A stretch of DNA of 64,000 bases from contig NZ_CP049933.1 of the NCBI RefSeq assembly GCF_011382985.1, positions 1,612,001 to 1,676,000 on the forward strand, written 5' to 3'. Below, piece after piece: positions 29,235 through 38,709 of this stretch (position 1 is its first letter; every line of letters begins with the position of its first letter). The notes under the pieces are model-generated. The model ran no database searches. It was given only the letters and a program-made list of their open reading frames with translations, and was not told the origin of the DNA. The stretch comes from Leucobacter coleopterorum. GTDB lineage: Bacteria; Actinomycetota; Actinomycetes; Actinomycetales; Microbacteriaceae. The translations under genes and the position numbers were made by a program.

Positions 29235-29804
29235 TCAGCCAAGCCGACGATACAGCTGAGTGGCGGCTTCCATAACCGCTGGGTGCTCCGTACTGAGCGC
29301 TTGGATGCCGACCAGCTTCAGCCCCTCGGGCGGAGCACCCCGGCTCCCCCAAAGCATCACCGAAGTCTCCGAGGGCAGCTGAGCTGACCACCAAGAGAGA
29401 CCGCCACGACTCTCATAACTCGCCTCGTAGACATCGCGCGCGAGGGCCTGCGTTCTACCGAGATCGCGGATCACAATCTCGCTCGGACGTGCACTCAGTT
29501 CAAGCAACGTTGCGGCATCGTCGAGATCTAGTGAGTCAGGGCCCTCGTAACTAAACTCAGCGATGGCGCGCGGATTTCCCGCGGGCGTCAAAAACACCTC
29601 TGGAATCCAGCGCTGTTTGTTATAAAAACTCTCCGCCACAGCCCCCAACGGCGTTCGAGAGAAATACCAGGAGTCGTACAGCTCGGTGTTGTCCCAGCGC
29701 CCGTGCACCTGGTGCGGAGGCACAAACGACCAGTGTCCTGGCTTACCCTTGCGTGCACCCGGCACACGTGGATAGCAGCGAAAAAGTCGCAGCGGTCCAG
29801 CCAT
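29235..29804 (-). CDS. RES-domain toxin (NAD-degrading family)
   Basis: A 189-residue RES protein. The Arg of the family lies in FVPPHQVHGRWDNTELYD, the Glu in PLGAVAES, and the Ser in EFSYEGPDSLD. Characterised RES toxins (for example MbcT) destroy NAD+ and stop growth unless bound by a Xre-family antitoxin. ATG 29804 is chosen because it lies 2 bp after the repaired antitoxin stop; a longer frame would overlap the antitoxin. Activity is inferred from the family. Confidence 0.78.
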   Translation of the reverse strand: MAGPLRLFRCYPRVPGARKGKPGHWSFVPPHQVHGRWDNTELYDSWYFSRTPLGAVAESFYNKQRWIPEVFLTPAGNPRAIAEFSYEGPDSLDLDDAATLLELSARPSEIVIRDLGRTQALARDVYEASYESRGGLSWWSAQLPSETSVMLWGSRGAPPEGLKLVGIQALSTEHPAVMEAATQLYRRLG

Positions 29805-29806
29805 GG

Positions 29807-30159
29807 TCAGGGGTACGCGCCTTCTTCTTCGGCCTCGATTGCGGCAATAACCTCTGCAATACGACCGACTCTGACACACTCGCGGGTGTTGAACCGCGAA
29901 GAAACTGATTCGGCGAGTCAAGCCAGATGGGCACAACTTTGGAGTGCATGGTTGATTCTGCGCGAGTCACGATGTAAGCAAAATCCATGATCGTGCGCGC
30001 AGCATCGGCAGACGGAACCTGCCTACCCTGTTTCCAGCGGGTCACCTGCGCAGGCGTCACCCCAACAAGTTCAGCGAGCAGCGCACCGTTACCGGCAGCA
30101 CCGAGCAGCATGCGTAGACCATCGGCGAGGCCTGACTGAACCGGTGCTGCAATACTCAT
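29807..30159 (-). CDS. Xre/MbcA/ParS-type antitoxin, frameshifted
   Basis: About 117 residues after repair. The helix-turn-helix GVTPAQVTRWKQGRQVP is near residue 33; the C-terminal toxin-binding domain carries VVPIWLDSPNQFLRG. One base added near 29865-29866 changes the tail to ...SGRIAEVIAAIEAEEEGAYP and a stop at 29809-29807, just before the toxin ATG. ATG 30159 is preceded by TAACCT at 6 nt (30171-30166), a leaderless start; antitoxin-first order fits autoregulation. Unrepaired, it would run on and overlap the toxin. Confidence 0.75.
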
Positions 30160-30199
30160 ACCACCAGGTTACGCGCAATTTCCAGATTGCGCCATCTCA

Positions 30200-31282
30200 C
30201 TAGTTGGCAATCTCTTGGTACGCAAACTGAAGCACTGATTCATCAACGCCCGCCAGCACACGCGGCTTCGCGATATCGTCAAGGACGATAAAACGCAACA
30301 TACCTGCGCGCGCCTTTTTGTCTCGCTGCATCGCGGCGAGCAGACCCGGCCAACGACCGGCCGGGTACACAAGCGGAAGCGTAAGAGAACTCAAGATATT
30401 GCGATGCCGTTCAACCGCCTCGTCAGACAGCGAGCCAGCCATGCGACCCAACTCTGCCGCATACATCATGCCGATCGAGATCGCGACACCGTGGCGCCAC
30501 TGGTAACGCTCGGCGTGTTCGATTGCATGCCCCAGAGTGTGACCGTAGTTCAGGATCTCGCGTAGTCCACCCTCACGGAAGTCCTCCGACACCACACGAG
30601 CCTTCACGCCAATCGCAAGCTCAACCACTCGCTGAAACTCGGGAGTGCCAGGATCGGTCGCGCGATCCACGTTTGCCTCTAACAGTTGGAGAATCTCGGG
30701 CTCAGCGATAAAACCACACTTTGCGACCTCGGCAAAACCAGCGAGAATCTCGTTTTTAGGCAGCGTCGCCAGAAGTTCAATATCGCAGAGCACAGCAGAC
30801 GGCGCATAAAACGCACCCACGAGGTTCTTTCCCTCGGCGGTATTGATGCCGGTCTTACCACCAACAGAAGCATCGACCATGCCGAGCACAGTGGTAGGAA
30901 TCTGCACGAGTTTCACACCGCGCAACCAGGTTGCTGCAACAAATCCGGCGAGGTCGGTGACGGCGCCGCCACCTAGTCCAATCACCGCATCCGTGCGGGT
31001 GAAGTCAGCTTGCCCGAGAATCTGCCAGCAAAACGCTGCAACCTCCACCCGCTTCGCCGCCTCGGCATCAGGCACTTCGGCAAGCAGCACCTGGGCATAC
31101 TTCTGTTGCAGGGAAGCCCTGAGTTCTTCCGCGAGGCGTCCCACGGTTGGCGTGTGAACGATCAGCACCTTGTTGACACGGTCTCCCAGGACCTCGGGCA
31201 CACGCCCCAGAATCCCGCGACCAACGATCACCTCGTACTCAGTGTCTCCGGTTACGGGGATGGTGGTGACGGCGCTCGTCAT
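30200..31282 (-). CDS. aroB: 3-dehydroquinate synthase
   Basis: Second step of the shikimate pathway, converting DAHP to dehydroquinate with NAD and a divalent metal. 360 residues. NAD-binding GLGGGAVTDLAGFVAATW, VDASVGGKTGIN, and metal-binding His residues in NYGHTLGHAIEHAE are all present. ATG 31282 overlaps the aroK stop by 4 nt. It is the last gene of the alaS-to-aroB run; the RES-Xre module follows with its own promoter. Confidence 0.97.
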   Translation of the reverse strand: MTSAVTTIPVTGDTEYEVIVGRGILGRVPEVLGDRVNKVLIVHTPTVGRLAEELRASLQQKYAQVLLAEVPDAEAAKRVEVAAFCWQILGQADFTRTDAVIGLGGGAVTDLAGFVAATWLRGVKLVQIPTTVLGMVDASVGGKTGINTAEGKNLVGAFYAPSAVLCDIELLATLPKNEILAGFAEVAKCGFIAEPEILQLLEANVDRATDPGTPEFQRVVELAIGVKARVVSEDFREGGLREILNYGHTLGHAIEHAERYQWRHGVAISIGMMYAAELGRMAGSLSDEAVERHRNILSSLTLPLVYPAGRWPGLLAAMQRDKKARAGMLRFIVLDDIAKPRVLAGVDESVLQFAYQEIAN

Positions 31283-32016
31283 GTGGTGTCCTTTCTAAAA
31301 CTGCGTGCCCACTGCGTCACGCGCCGGGCAAGTTGTTCTTTGGTCGCTCGATCCGTTCGATAGCTCACGTCGGACACCTCTTCGTAGAGAGGTCTGCGTT
31401 CTTCAAAAATGCGATTCCAGGCGTTAGGATCATTGCGCAGCAACGGCCTACGCTGTATGTTTGCGGTGCGCAACACGGCCTCTTGCGTGGTGGTGAGAAG
31501 CACAACGGGAAAGCCACTCAGCAATTCACGTGTGCTATCCGTCAGTACTGCACCGCCACCAAGCGCGAGCACCCGGACCCCGGGGGTGGCGAGTTCTGCA
31601 GCAATAATTTCTGCTTCGATGCGCCGGAATTCTTCCTCGCCGTGGGTTTCAAAGAACGCCGCGATGGGTCCGTGTCTACGCACGAACACTGCGTCGCTGT
31701 CAACAAACGGAACCCCCAGCTCACGCGCGACACGTTTGCCAAGACTCGTTTTTCCAGCCGCCATCGGACCGACAAACACGATGACGCGGTCCGGCAGTTT
31801 CGGGCCGCGCTTTCGCCGCCTTCGTCGCCGGTTGCCGCTTCGACCATTGCTAGCCCGCGGCTCGTTTTGTGAGGAATCCTCAACAACGCCCGGAATCAGT
31901 ATCGGCGAGGTTGGCAGCGGAGGCTTAGGCTTTGGTGCGGGGTCCGCAGAGGAAGTCGGCTCGGGCACAGGAAGCGGCGCCCCGGCCGCCAAATGCACCC
32001 GCCTCGATCCGGTCAC
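31279..32016 (-). CDS. aroK: Shikimate kinase with long basic N-terminal tail
   Basis: Phosphorylates shikimate. The kinase core (about residues 76-245) has P-loop [11 protein letters not shown], shikimate-binding [11 protein letters not shown] and FRRIEAE, and the lid GGGAVLTD. Unusual is an N-terminal extension of about 75 residues: Pro/Ala-rich to residue 42, then acidic, then [11 protein letters not shown] at 63-73. It looks disordered and could bind nucleic acid or a partner, or may be partly untranslated. ATG 32016 overlaps the aroC stop by 4 nt, which favours the long form. A shorter start inside is possible but has no coupling. Confidence 0.9.
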   Translation of the reverse strand: MTGSRRVHLAAGAPLPVPEPTSSADPAPKPKPPLPTSPILIPGVVEDSSQNEPRASNGRSGNRRRRRRKRGPKLPDRVIVFVGPMAAGKTSLGKRVARELGVPFVDSDAVFVRRHGPIAAFFETHGEEEFRRIEAEIIAAELATPGVRVLALGGGAVLTDSTRELLSGFPVVLLTTTQEAVLRTANIQRRPLLRNDPNAWNRIFEERRPLYEEVSDVSYRTDRATKEQLARRVTQWARSFRKDTT

Positions 32017-33208
32017 GATTCGATAGCGGTGGTGAGTCGATCTGGGATTGCCGCAAGATACGCCTGCAGGTTGCGTCGAGTCTCCGCAACGCTGTCTCCA
32101 CCAAACTTCTCCGAGATAGCGTCGGCAAGCACAAGCGCCACCATTGCTTCGCCTACAACGCCCGCCGCCGGCACCGCAGACACGTCACTGCGCTGGTGGT
32201 GAGCGGTCGCCGCTGCTCCCGTGGCAACATCAACCGTCGGCAGGGCTCTGGGAACAGTCGCGATCGGCTTCATCCCAGCTCGCACGCGAAGAATCTGGCC
32301 GGTCGTCATGCCACCCTCAATGCCACCGGCGCGCCCTGTTTCGCGTGAGATAACGCCGTCAGTGAGACGTAGCTCGTCGTGCGCCGCAGAGCCACGGCGG
32401 CGGGTGGTCTCGAAGCCATCGCCAACCTCAACACCCTTGATCGCCTGGATACCCATGAGAGCGCCAGCCAGGCGCGAATCAAGCCGCCTGTCCCAGTGCA
32501 CGTATGAGCCGAGTCCGGGCGGCAGGCCGTAAGCAAGCACTTCGACTATTCCGCCGATCGTGTCACCAGTCTTCTTAGCGTCGTCAACCTCGGCGACCAT
32601 ACGTGCACTCGTCTCTGGGTCAAAGCAGCGCAGTGGATCCGCATCTAGCGCATCGACATCACTTGTGCGCGGCAGTGCTGCGCCCGCGGGCACCTCGATC
32701 TCGCCAAGCGCAACTGTGTGGCTGACGAGCGTGATCCCGAGTTCATTCAAGAACGAACGCGCAACTGCCCCAAGAGCCACCCGCGCCGCAGTCTCACGCG
32801 CGCTCGCGCGCTCTAGCACCGGCCGAGCCTCGTCGAAGCCGTATTTCTGCATGCCTGCAAGGTCAGCGTGACCCGGTCGCGGCCTGGTGAGCGGTGCCCC
32901 GCGTCCGCGAGACCTGTCCGAAAGCTCGGTTGCCTCGGCGCTCATCACTTCGGTCCACTTGGGCCACTCGGTGTTACCCACGCGGATCGCAACGGGCCCA
33001 CCGATCGACACACCTTGCACAACGCCCCCGAAAGGTGGAGTTCGTCCTGCTCAAACTTCATGCGCGATCCTCGGCCATAACCAAGTTTGCGTCGCTCAAG
33101 ATCTTTCTGGATCTCGCTGAGGGATACCGGGACACCGGCAGGAAGTCCCTCGAGGACAGCAATGAGTTCAGGGCCGTGGGATTCCCCGGCAGTAAGCCAA
33201 CGCAGCAT
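32013..33208 (-). CDS. aroC: Chorismate synthase, frameshifted
   Basis: FMN-dependent removal of phosphate from EPSP to give chorismate. About 398 residues after repair. The N-terminus [15 protein letters not shown] is diagnostic, and [15 protein letters not shown] plus the [10 protein letters not shown] region match the family. The C run at 33025-33029 needs one more base (HLSGG...[10 protein letters not shown]). ATG 33208 is preferred, 9 nt after GGGAAG; ATG 33217 abuts that site. The enzyme needs reduced FMN from elsewhere. Confidence 0.95.
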
Positions 33209-33256
33209 ACCGACCATCTTCCCATATTTGCGGGAGCGAGAGGTCGCACATCGGAA

Positions 33257-34066
33257 TCAATCGCTGTGTACAGCGCGCTGCATCGCCGCACGCACCTCAT
33301 CTTCACTCGGAAGTGGGGTATCAGGATCGCCGTTGCGAAAGATCCTGATCTGAATGATGGCCTGTTCCACCAGCATTTCAAGGCCCGAGTGGCTCACACC
33401 TCCCGCGGCCTCCCAACGACGCGCGAGAGGCGAAGGCCACGGATCGTAGGCAACGTCAAAAAGCGGGATCTGCAGCAGCTCACTTGGTAACTCGACAGTG
33501 TCACTCGCGGGGCCGGGGAGGGTTGAGATGACGAGCGTTGCCGCCGCGTTTCCCCCCGGCTCAAGATTGAACCGTTGAGCGAGGTCCGCAGCGGTCGCGG
33601 TATTGCGAGCGAGGATCTGTACCCGTTCTGCGCCAAGATGTTGAACCGCCAGTATTGCCGAAACCGCCGTGGCACCGGATCCGAGCACGATGGTGTGTGT
33701 GACGTCGAGATCAGCGCGATCAATGGCACTCGCGAGTCCGGGTACGTCGGTGTTGAACCCAGCCCATCCGGCGTCACCCGCAAGCCGCAAGAGCGTGTTC
33801 ACCACACCGCTCTGCTCGGCCACCGGATCCCGCATTACAGCGAGTCTGTGCGCTTCTTCCTTGAGCGGCATTGTGAGCGAGAGTCCCTGCCACTCCGCAC
33901 CACAGCTCTTGAGAAAAGCCTCAAGACCGTCCGCAGTGAGCTCGGCAGAGCCGTAGTCCCAGGGCAACTCCAACAGCTCGTAAGCAGCCCGATGGATGAG
34001 CGGCGACTTCGAGTGTGCGATTGGCGAACCAAGCACAGCAAGTTGACGCTGCTCGCTTTTAGTCAC
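33257..34066 (-). CDS. aroE: Shikimate dehydrogenase
   Basis: NADPH-linked reduction of dehydroshikimate. 269 residues from GTG 34066, which overlaps the mltG stop by 8 nt. The substrate pocket SKSPLIHRAAY, catalytic Lys in LTMPLKEEAHR and Asp in GFNTDVPG are present; the Rossmann loop is VLGSGATAVSAI, a slightly loosened GxGxxx motif (GSGATA). Upstream in-frame residues overlap mltG and have no similarity. Confidence 0.93.
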   Translation of the reverse strand: MTKSEQRQLAVLGSPIAHSKSPLIHRAAYELLELPWDYGSAELTADGLEAFLKSCGAEWQGLSLTMPLKEEAHRLAVMRDPVAEQSGVVNTLLRLAGDAGWAGFNTDVPGLASAIDRADLDVTHTIVLGSGATAVSAILAVQHLGAERVQILARNTATAADLAQRFNLEPGGNAAATLVISTLPGPASDTVELPSELLQIPLFDVAYDPWPSPLARRWEAAGGVSHSGLEMLVEQAIIQIRIFRNGDPDTPLPSEDEVRAAMQRAVHSD

Positions 34067-35186
34067 AGCGAGTGCCTCCCGCGTCGCGGTGCGTAGTGCA
34101 CCACTCGCCAAGTTTGGCAACCGCAGCATCATGTTCCTCTTTGGTGTTCGAGAACACAGTCTCGCCGGTCTCAAGGTCGATGGGCACAAAATACAGCCAC
34201 GGTCCCTCAGCGGGGTGCATCGCTGCTTCAATGGCTACGTCACCGGGGTTGCTAATTGGGCCAATCGGCAGCCCCGGGTTGGCATAGGTGTTGTACTTGT
34301 CGGAGGCATTCTCGCGTTCCTCCTCCTGTGTCCACACGGTGTGCGTGTTACCAGTGCCGTAGGCAACCGTCGCGTCTGACTGCAAGTTCATGCCCTGATC
34401 GAGGCGGTTTTGGAACACGCGCGCGATCTTTGGAAAGTCGTCGAGGTTTGATCCAGCTTCGCGCTGCACCACGGAGGCGAGTGTGAGCACACGCCACTCG
34501 TCGCCCGCGGCTACGCCGTGTTCAATGAGCGCCTCTTTCATACGATCAACCATTGTCTGCACAACCGTCCGGGCGGTGTCTTCGGGTTTGAACGTGTACG
34601 TCGCCGGGAACAGGAAGCCCTCGATTGAGGGGAACTCCTTAGGAATCCCGTAGACCGTGGGATCAGCGATCGCCTTGTCGAAGTCCTCCTTCGGAATGCC
34701 GAGCACCTCTGAGGCGCGACCGAGTGCGTCAGCTGCGGACATACCCTCGGGAATCGTCACAGTGAGCTCTTTGCGATTGGCGGGGTCTTGCAGCGCCTTG
34801 AGCGCAGCCTTCGCACTCATCTGCGACTTCATTTGGTAAGTGCCAACCTGAAACTCGGGTTCGGGATCCTGCTTGAGCAGCAGTGCATAAAAAGCGTCGG
34901 CGGTCTTCACCACGTCCGCCGCCGCGAGCGTGTCAGCGACATCCGCTCCGCTCTGGCCCGACGTGATGGTAATCAACACATCTCCGTGTCCGTTGCCCTT
35001 ATAGTCGTCCTCAACCCATCCCATGGCCTTCGCGATACCCTCGCCGTACTGCGACCAGAGATACGCGCCGCCAGCGGCGAGACCACCGAGCAACACAACG
35101 ACAACCGAGAGCGTGATAATCACACGCTTCCTCGTGCGAGAGCGCAGTTCGGGAGTCTTCTGCGCCTTGTTCATTCGGGCGTTCAT
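34059..35186 (-). CDS. mltG: Endolytic murein transglycosylase MltG
   Basis: Cuts nascent glycan strands and sets their length. 375 residues: a cytoplasmic basic tail (1-22), one membrane helix (about 23-48), a LysM-like region and the YceG catalytic domain with Glu in ASVVQREAGSNLDD and the SIEGFLFPATY segment. ATG 35186 overlaps the ruvX stop by 4 nt. The position between ruvX and aroE is standard in actinobacteria. Confidence 0.95.
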   Translation of the reverse strand: MNARMNKAQKTPELRSRTRKRVIITLSVVVVLLGGLAAGGAYLWSQYGEGIAKAMGWVEDDYKGNGHGDVLITITSGQSGADVADTLAAADVVKTADAFYALLLKQDPEPEFQVGTYQMKSQMSAKAALKALQDPANRKELTVTIPEGMSAADALGRASEVLGIPKEDFDKAIADPTVYGIPKEFPSIEGFLFPATYTFKPEDTARTVVQTMVDRMKEALIEHGVAAGDEWRVLTLASVVQREAGSNLDDFPKIARVFQNRLDQGMNLQSDATVAYGTGNTHTVWTQEEERENASDKYNTYANPGLPIGPISNPGDVAIEAAMHPAEGPWLYFVPIDLETGETVFSNTKEEHDAAVAKLGEWCTTHRDAGGTRCD

Positions 35187-35680
35187 TCCTGTGTTCCCTC
35201 TCCCAGTGGCCCGCTCTGCGGTTCCACTTCTGTTCCAGCTACCTCACCGCGAGCCCGCTCGATATCGAGCGCGTGCTGCAGAATCACAACAGCGGCAGCC
35301 TGGTCAATAATGTTACGGCTTTGTTTTGTCTTTTTGCCCGCCTGACGCAGCTGTGACTGCGCCGATACTGTCGAGAGTCGTTCGTCGACGAGCCGTACAG
35401 AGATGCTACGTGGCGCGAGCGCCGTCGCCAGATCCTCCGCGAAGTCCTGCGCATCGTCGGTCGAGAGTGTACGCTCTCCCCGCATGTTCAGCGGGAGTCC
35501 CACGACAACCTCAAATGCCTCGAGCTCTGCCGCGATCTCAACCACCCGGGCTATGGAACCGCTGGGCAGATCCCGCGCCACCGTCTCAACAGGGGTCGCA
35601 AGCATGCCGTGCTTGTCGCTGCGCGCGATGCCAACGCGGGCCTTACCCACATCAACACCGAGCCGTACTCCACTGCGCAA
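35183..35680 (-). CDS. ruvX: Holliday-junction-resolvase-like pre-16S nuclease
   Basis: YqgF/RuvX, an RNase H-fold enzyme that helps mature the 16S rRNA 5' end. 165 residues with the first catalytic Asp in LGVDVGKARVGIA, Glu in VVGLPLNMRGE, and Asp in LVDERLSTVSA. It starts 3 bp after the alaS stop. Confidence 0.94.
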   Translation of the reverse strand: MRSGVRLGVDVGKARVGIARSDKHGMLATPVETVARDLPSGSIARVVEIAAELEAFEVVVGLPLNMRGERTLSTDDAQDFAEDLATALAPRSISVRLVDERLSTVSAQSQLRQAGKKTKQSRNIIDQAAAVVILQHALDIERARGEVAGTEVEPQSGPLGEGTQE

Positions 35681-35683
35681 GCG

Positions 35684-38337
35684 CTACGCTCCGAGCGTCC
35701 GTCGAATTTCAGCCAGCGCATCGCCGATCTTTGCTGAATCGGTGCCACCGCCCTGGGCGAGGTCGTCTTTGCCACCACCTCCACCACCAAGCACCTGAGC
35801 GCCCAACTTAGCGAGCGCACCAGCTTTCACTCCGTTTTCACGTGCCGCCGGGTTGGTCGCTGCGATCACAACGGGCTTACCCGCTGCGTCGCCCGCGAGC
35901 ACAACTACAGCAGGGTCGCTCCCGAGTTTTTCGCGCAACTGCAGAGCCATGGTGCGTACATCGTCAGCTGACGCTACGGCGCCAAGCGAGGCTAGGAGAA
36001 CGCGGGATCCACCAAGCTGCTCGACACCCGCCAATAGTTCAGGGATCCGCTGCCCTAATTTCTCAGCTTCAAGCGCAGCAATCTTTTTTTCGGCCTGCTT
36101 CAACTGCGCGCCGAGATCCTGCACCTTCGTAATTAGCTCCGTTCGCGGCACCTTCAGGCCGCTCGTAAGCTGCTGCACAATAGTGCGCTCGGCCGCAAAG
36201 TTGCGGAACGCCTCGATGCCGACAAGAGACTCGATGCGACGGTTGGTCGAGCCGACCGAGCTCTCTGACACAAGACTGATCATGCCGACCTCTGACGAAC
36301 TCGACACGTGTGTGCCCGCGCAAAGTTCACGTGACCATGCGCCACCAATGTCTACCACTCGCACGCGATCACCGTACTTCTCGCCGAAAAGCGCCATCGC
36401 GCCAAGAGCCTTCGCTTCTTCGAGCCCCATCTCACGGGTGACCACCTCGTAGTCAGAGCGAATGGCGAGGTTCGAGATTTCTTCGATCTCACTCTTCGTT
36501 TCGGTTGACAGAGCGTCGGTGTGAGCAAAGTCAAGACGCAGATAACCGGCTTTGTTGTAGGAGCCGGTCTGGTGGGCGTTCGGGCCGAGCACATCGCGAA
36601 GTGCCGCGTGCACCAGGTGGGTTCCCGAGTGAGCCTGTGTCGCACCACGGCGGTAGTCGGCATCAACCTGGGTCTCCGCGCGGGAGTCGACAGCAATCGT
36701 GCCAACCAGCACACGCACGGTGTGCACGATCAGTCCCTGCACAGGCTTCTGAACGTCAAGCACCTCGGCTTCGAAACCGTCACCCAGAATGAGGCCCTGA
36801 TCCGCATCTTGTCCACCGGACTCTGCCCACAAAGATGTCTCCGCGAGAACAAGCTCGGCCACCTGACCCTCGTGCGCCTCACGTGCGGGCGCACCATCGA
36901 CCACAATACCAAGCACACGGCTCTCGTGGGTCAGTTCGTCGTAGCCCGTGAACAGTGTTTCGCCGAGCCCGCGCAATTCCTTGTAGACGGACAGGTCGGC
37001 GCGCTGGCCCTTCTTTGCCTTGGCATCAGCCTTGGCACGGTCGCGTTGCTCCTGCATCAGCGTTGCAAACACCTCGGCGTCAACCGAAACACCTGCTTCT
37101 TCGGCAACCTCAAGAGTCAGCTCGACCGGGAAGCCGAAGGTGTCGTGCAGCAGGAATGCGGTTTCGCCAGAGACCGCACTGCCAGCCTTCTTCGCCTCTG
37201 TCACCGCTGTGTCGAGCGTCTGGCTGCCAGAAGCCAGCGTGCGCAGGAAGGTCTTCTCTTCGGCGTACGCCGCACGGGAAATGAAATCGAAGTCCTGCTC
37301 GACCGCGGGGTAGGCGGCCTTCATGGCGTCGCGCGACACCGGGAAAAGCTCCGCGAAGCTCGGACCTTCGACGCCGAGCTGCCGCATCGAGCGCGTCACG
37401 CGGCGCAGCAGACGACGCAGAATGTAGCCGCGCCCCTCATTCGAGGGCGTCACGCCGTCAGCGATAAGCATGAGCCCACTGCGCACGTGGTCAGCGATGA
37501 CACGCAGCAGCACGTCATCCTCATGGTTCGCACCGTAGGTCTTCTTCGCCAGTTCTGCAGCACGATCGAGCACCGGGCGCACCTGGTCGATCTCGTACAT
37601 GTTCTGCACGCCCTGCTTAATGAAGGCAACACGCTCAAGGCCTAGACCGGTGTCGATGTTCTTCTTCGGCAGTTCGCCGAGGATCGTAAAGTCAGTCTTC
37701 GATTTCACGTCTGCGACCTGGAACTGCATGAACACAAGGTTCCAGATCTCGACGTAGCGGTCGTCGTCGGTAGCCGGGCCACCGTCAATGCCGTACTCGG
37801 GGCCCATGTCAAAGAAAATCTCGGAGCAGGGTCCTGCGGGCCCGGCTGACCTGTTGACCAGTAGTTCGTGTCTTTACCGAGTTTTTGAATCCGCTCGTCC
37901 GGCAGCGTCGAGTGCTTTTTCCAGAGCGCCAGCGCCTCGTCATCCTCTTCGTAGACGGTCACCCAAAGGTCCTCAGGCCTGAACCCGAGTCCGCCCTCTT
38001 CTTCGCTCGTAGTCAGCAAATCCCAGGCGAAGCTGATGGCACCCTCTTTGAAATAGTCGCCGAACGAGAAGTTACCTGCCATCTGGAAGAACGTGCCGTG
38101 GCGAGGAGTCTTACCCACCTCTTCGATGTCGTTCGTACGAATGCACTTCTGCACGCTGGTGACGCGCGAGAACGGAGCTGGAACCATGCCAGAGAGATAG
38201 GGCACAAACGGTACCATGCCGGCAACCGTGAACATGAGGCTTGGATCATCGCTCACCAGCGAAGCAGAGGGAACGACTGTGTGCCCACGCTTCTCAAAAA
38301 AATCGAGCCAGCGGCGGTGAATCTCAGCGGTCTTCAT
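35684..38337 (-). CDS. alaS: Alanyl-tRNA synthetase, frameshifted
   Basis: Charges tRNA-Ala and clears mischarged Ser/Gly. About 884 residues after repair, normal length. The class II core starts [14 protein letters not shown]; the editing domain zinc ligands are [11 protein letters not shown] and CAGTHV; a C-terminal C-Ala domain ends the protein. One base is missing at GGGCCC 37838-37843 ([15 protein letters not shown]). The gene is essential, so the broken frame is almost certainly a sequence error. ATG 38337 is the start; a small protein gene precedes it by 48 bp. Confidence 0.96.
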
Positions 38338-38385
38338 CCGGGTGTGTCCTTCGTGGAAATCGGGTGTTGATAAAACTGGGGCGCG

Positions 38386-38607
38386 CTAGCGGTCGTTTTT
38401 GGCCTTCAGGGAGCTAAGCGCAGACTCGACATCGTCTTCGTTACTTGGTTCAACTTCGTGGTACCCGCGGTCAAAAGCGCGGTTGAATTCCTCGAGTCCG
38501 CGGTTCAGGCGGTCAAAAAAGCGACGACCCTCGGTCGTCTGGTTCACCAAATGAGCCGCAACAAAACCCAAAATCGTTCCCGTCACGAGCCAACGAAACT
38601 TGCTCAT
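38386..38607 (-). CDS. Small membrane-anchored protein upstream of alaS
   Basis: 73 residues: one hydrophobic segment (about 6-22, WLVTGTILGFVAAHLV) and an acidic helical tail (GLEEFNRAF, EDDVESALSSL). The layout resembles YtxH-like or similar short actinobacterial proteins next to alaS. Function is unknown. ATG 38607 follows AAGGGA at about 10 nt. Confidence 0.75.
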   Translation of the reverse strand: MSKFRWLVTGTILGFVAAHLVNQTTEGRRFFDRLNRGLEEFNRAFDRGYHEVEPSNEDDVESALSSLKAKNDR

Positions 38608-38709
38608 AACTTGCTATCCCTTCGTTTGAAAGCCCTCACCGAAGCGACGGGAAGGCACCCGACAAGCTTAGCGGTAGGAATATTCAGCGACCGGAGCGCT
38701 CGCTGTGGA

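Noticed and set aside
35684..38337. Split or pseudogenised alaS
   Set aside because: AlaS is essential, and one added base at GGGCCC restores a perfect family sequence. Sequence error is far more likely.
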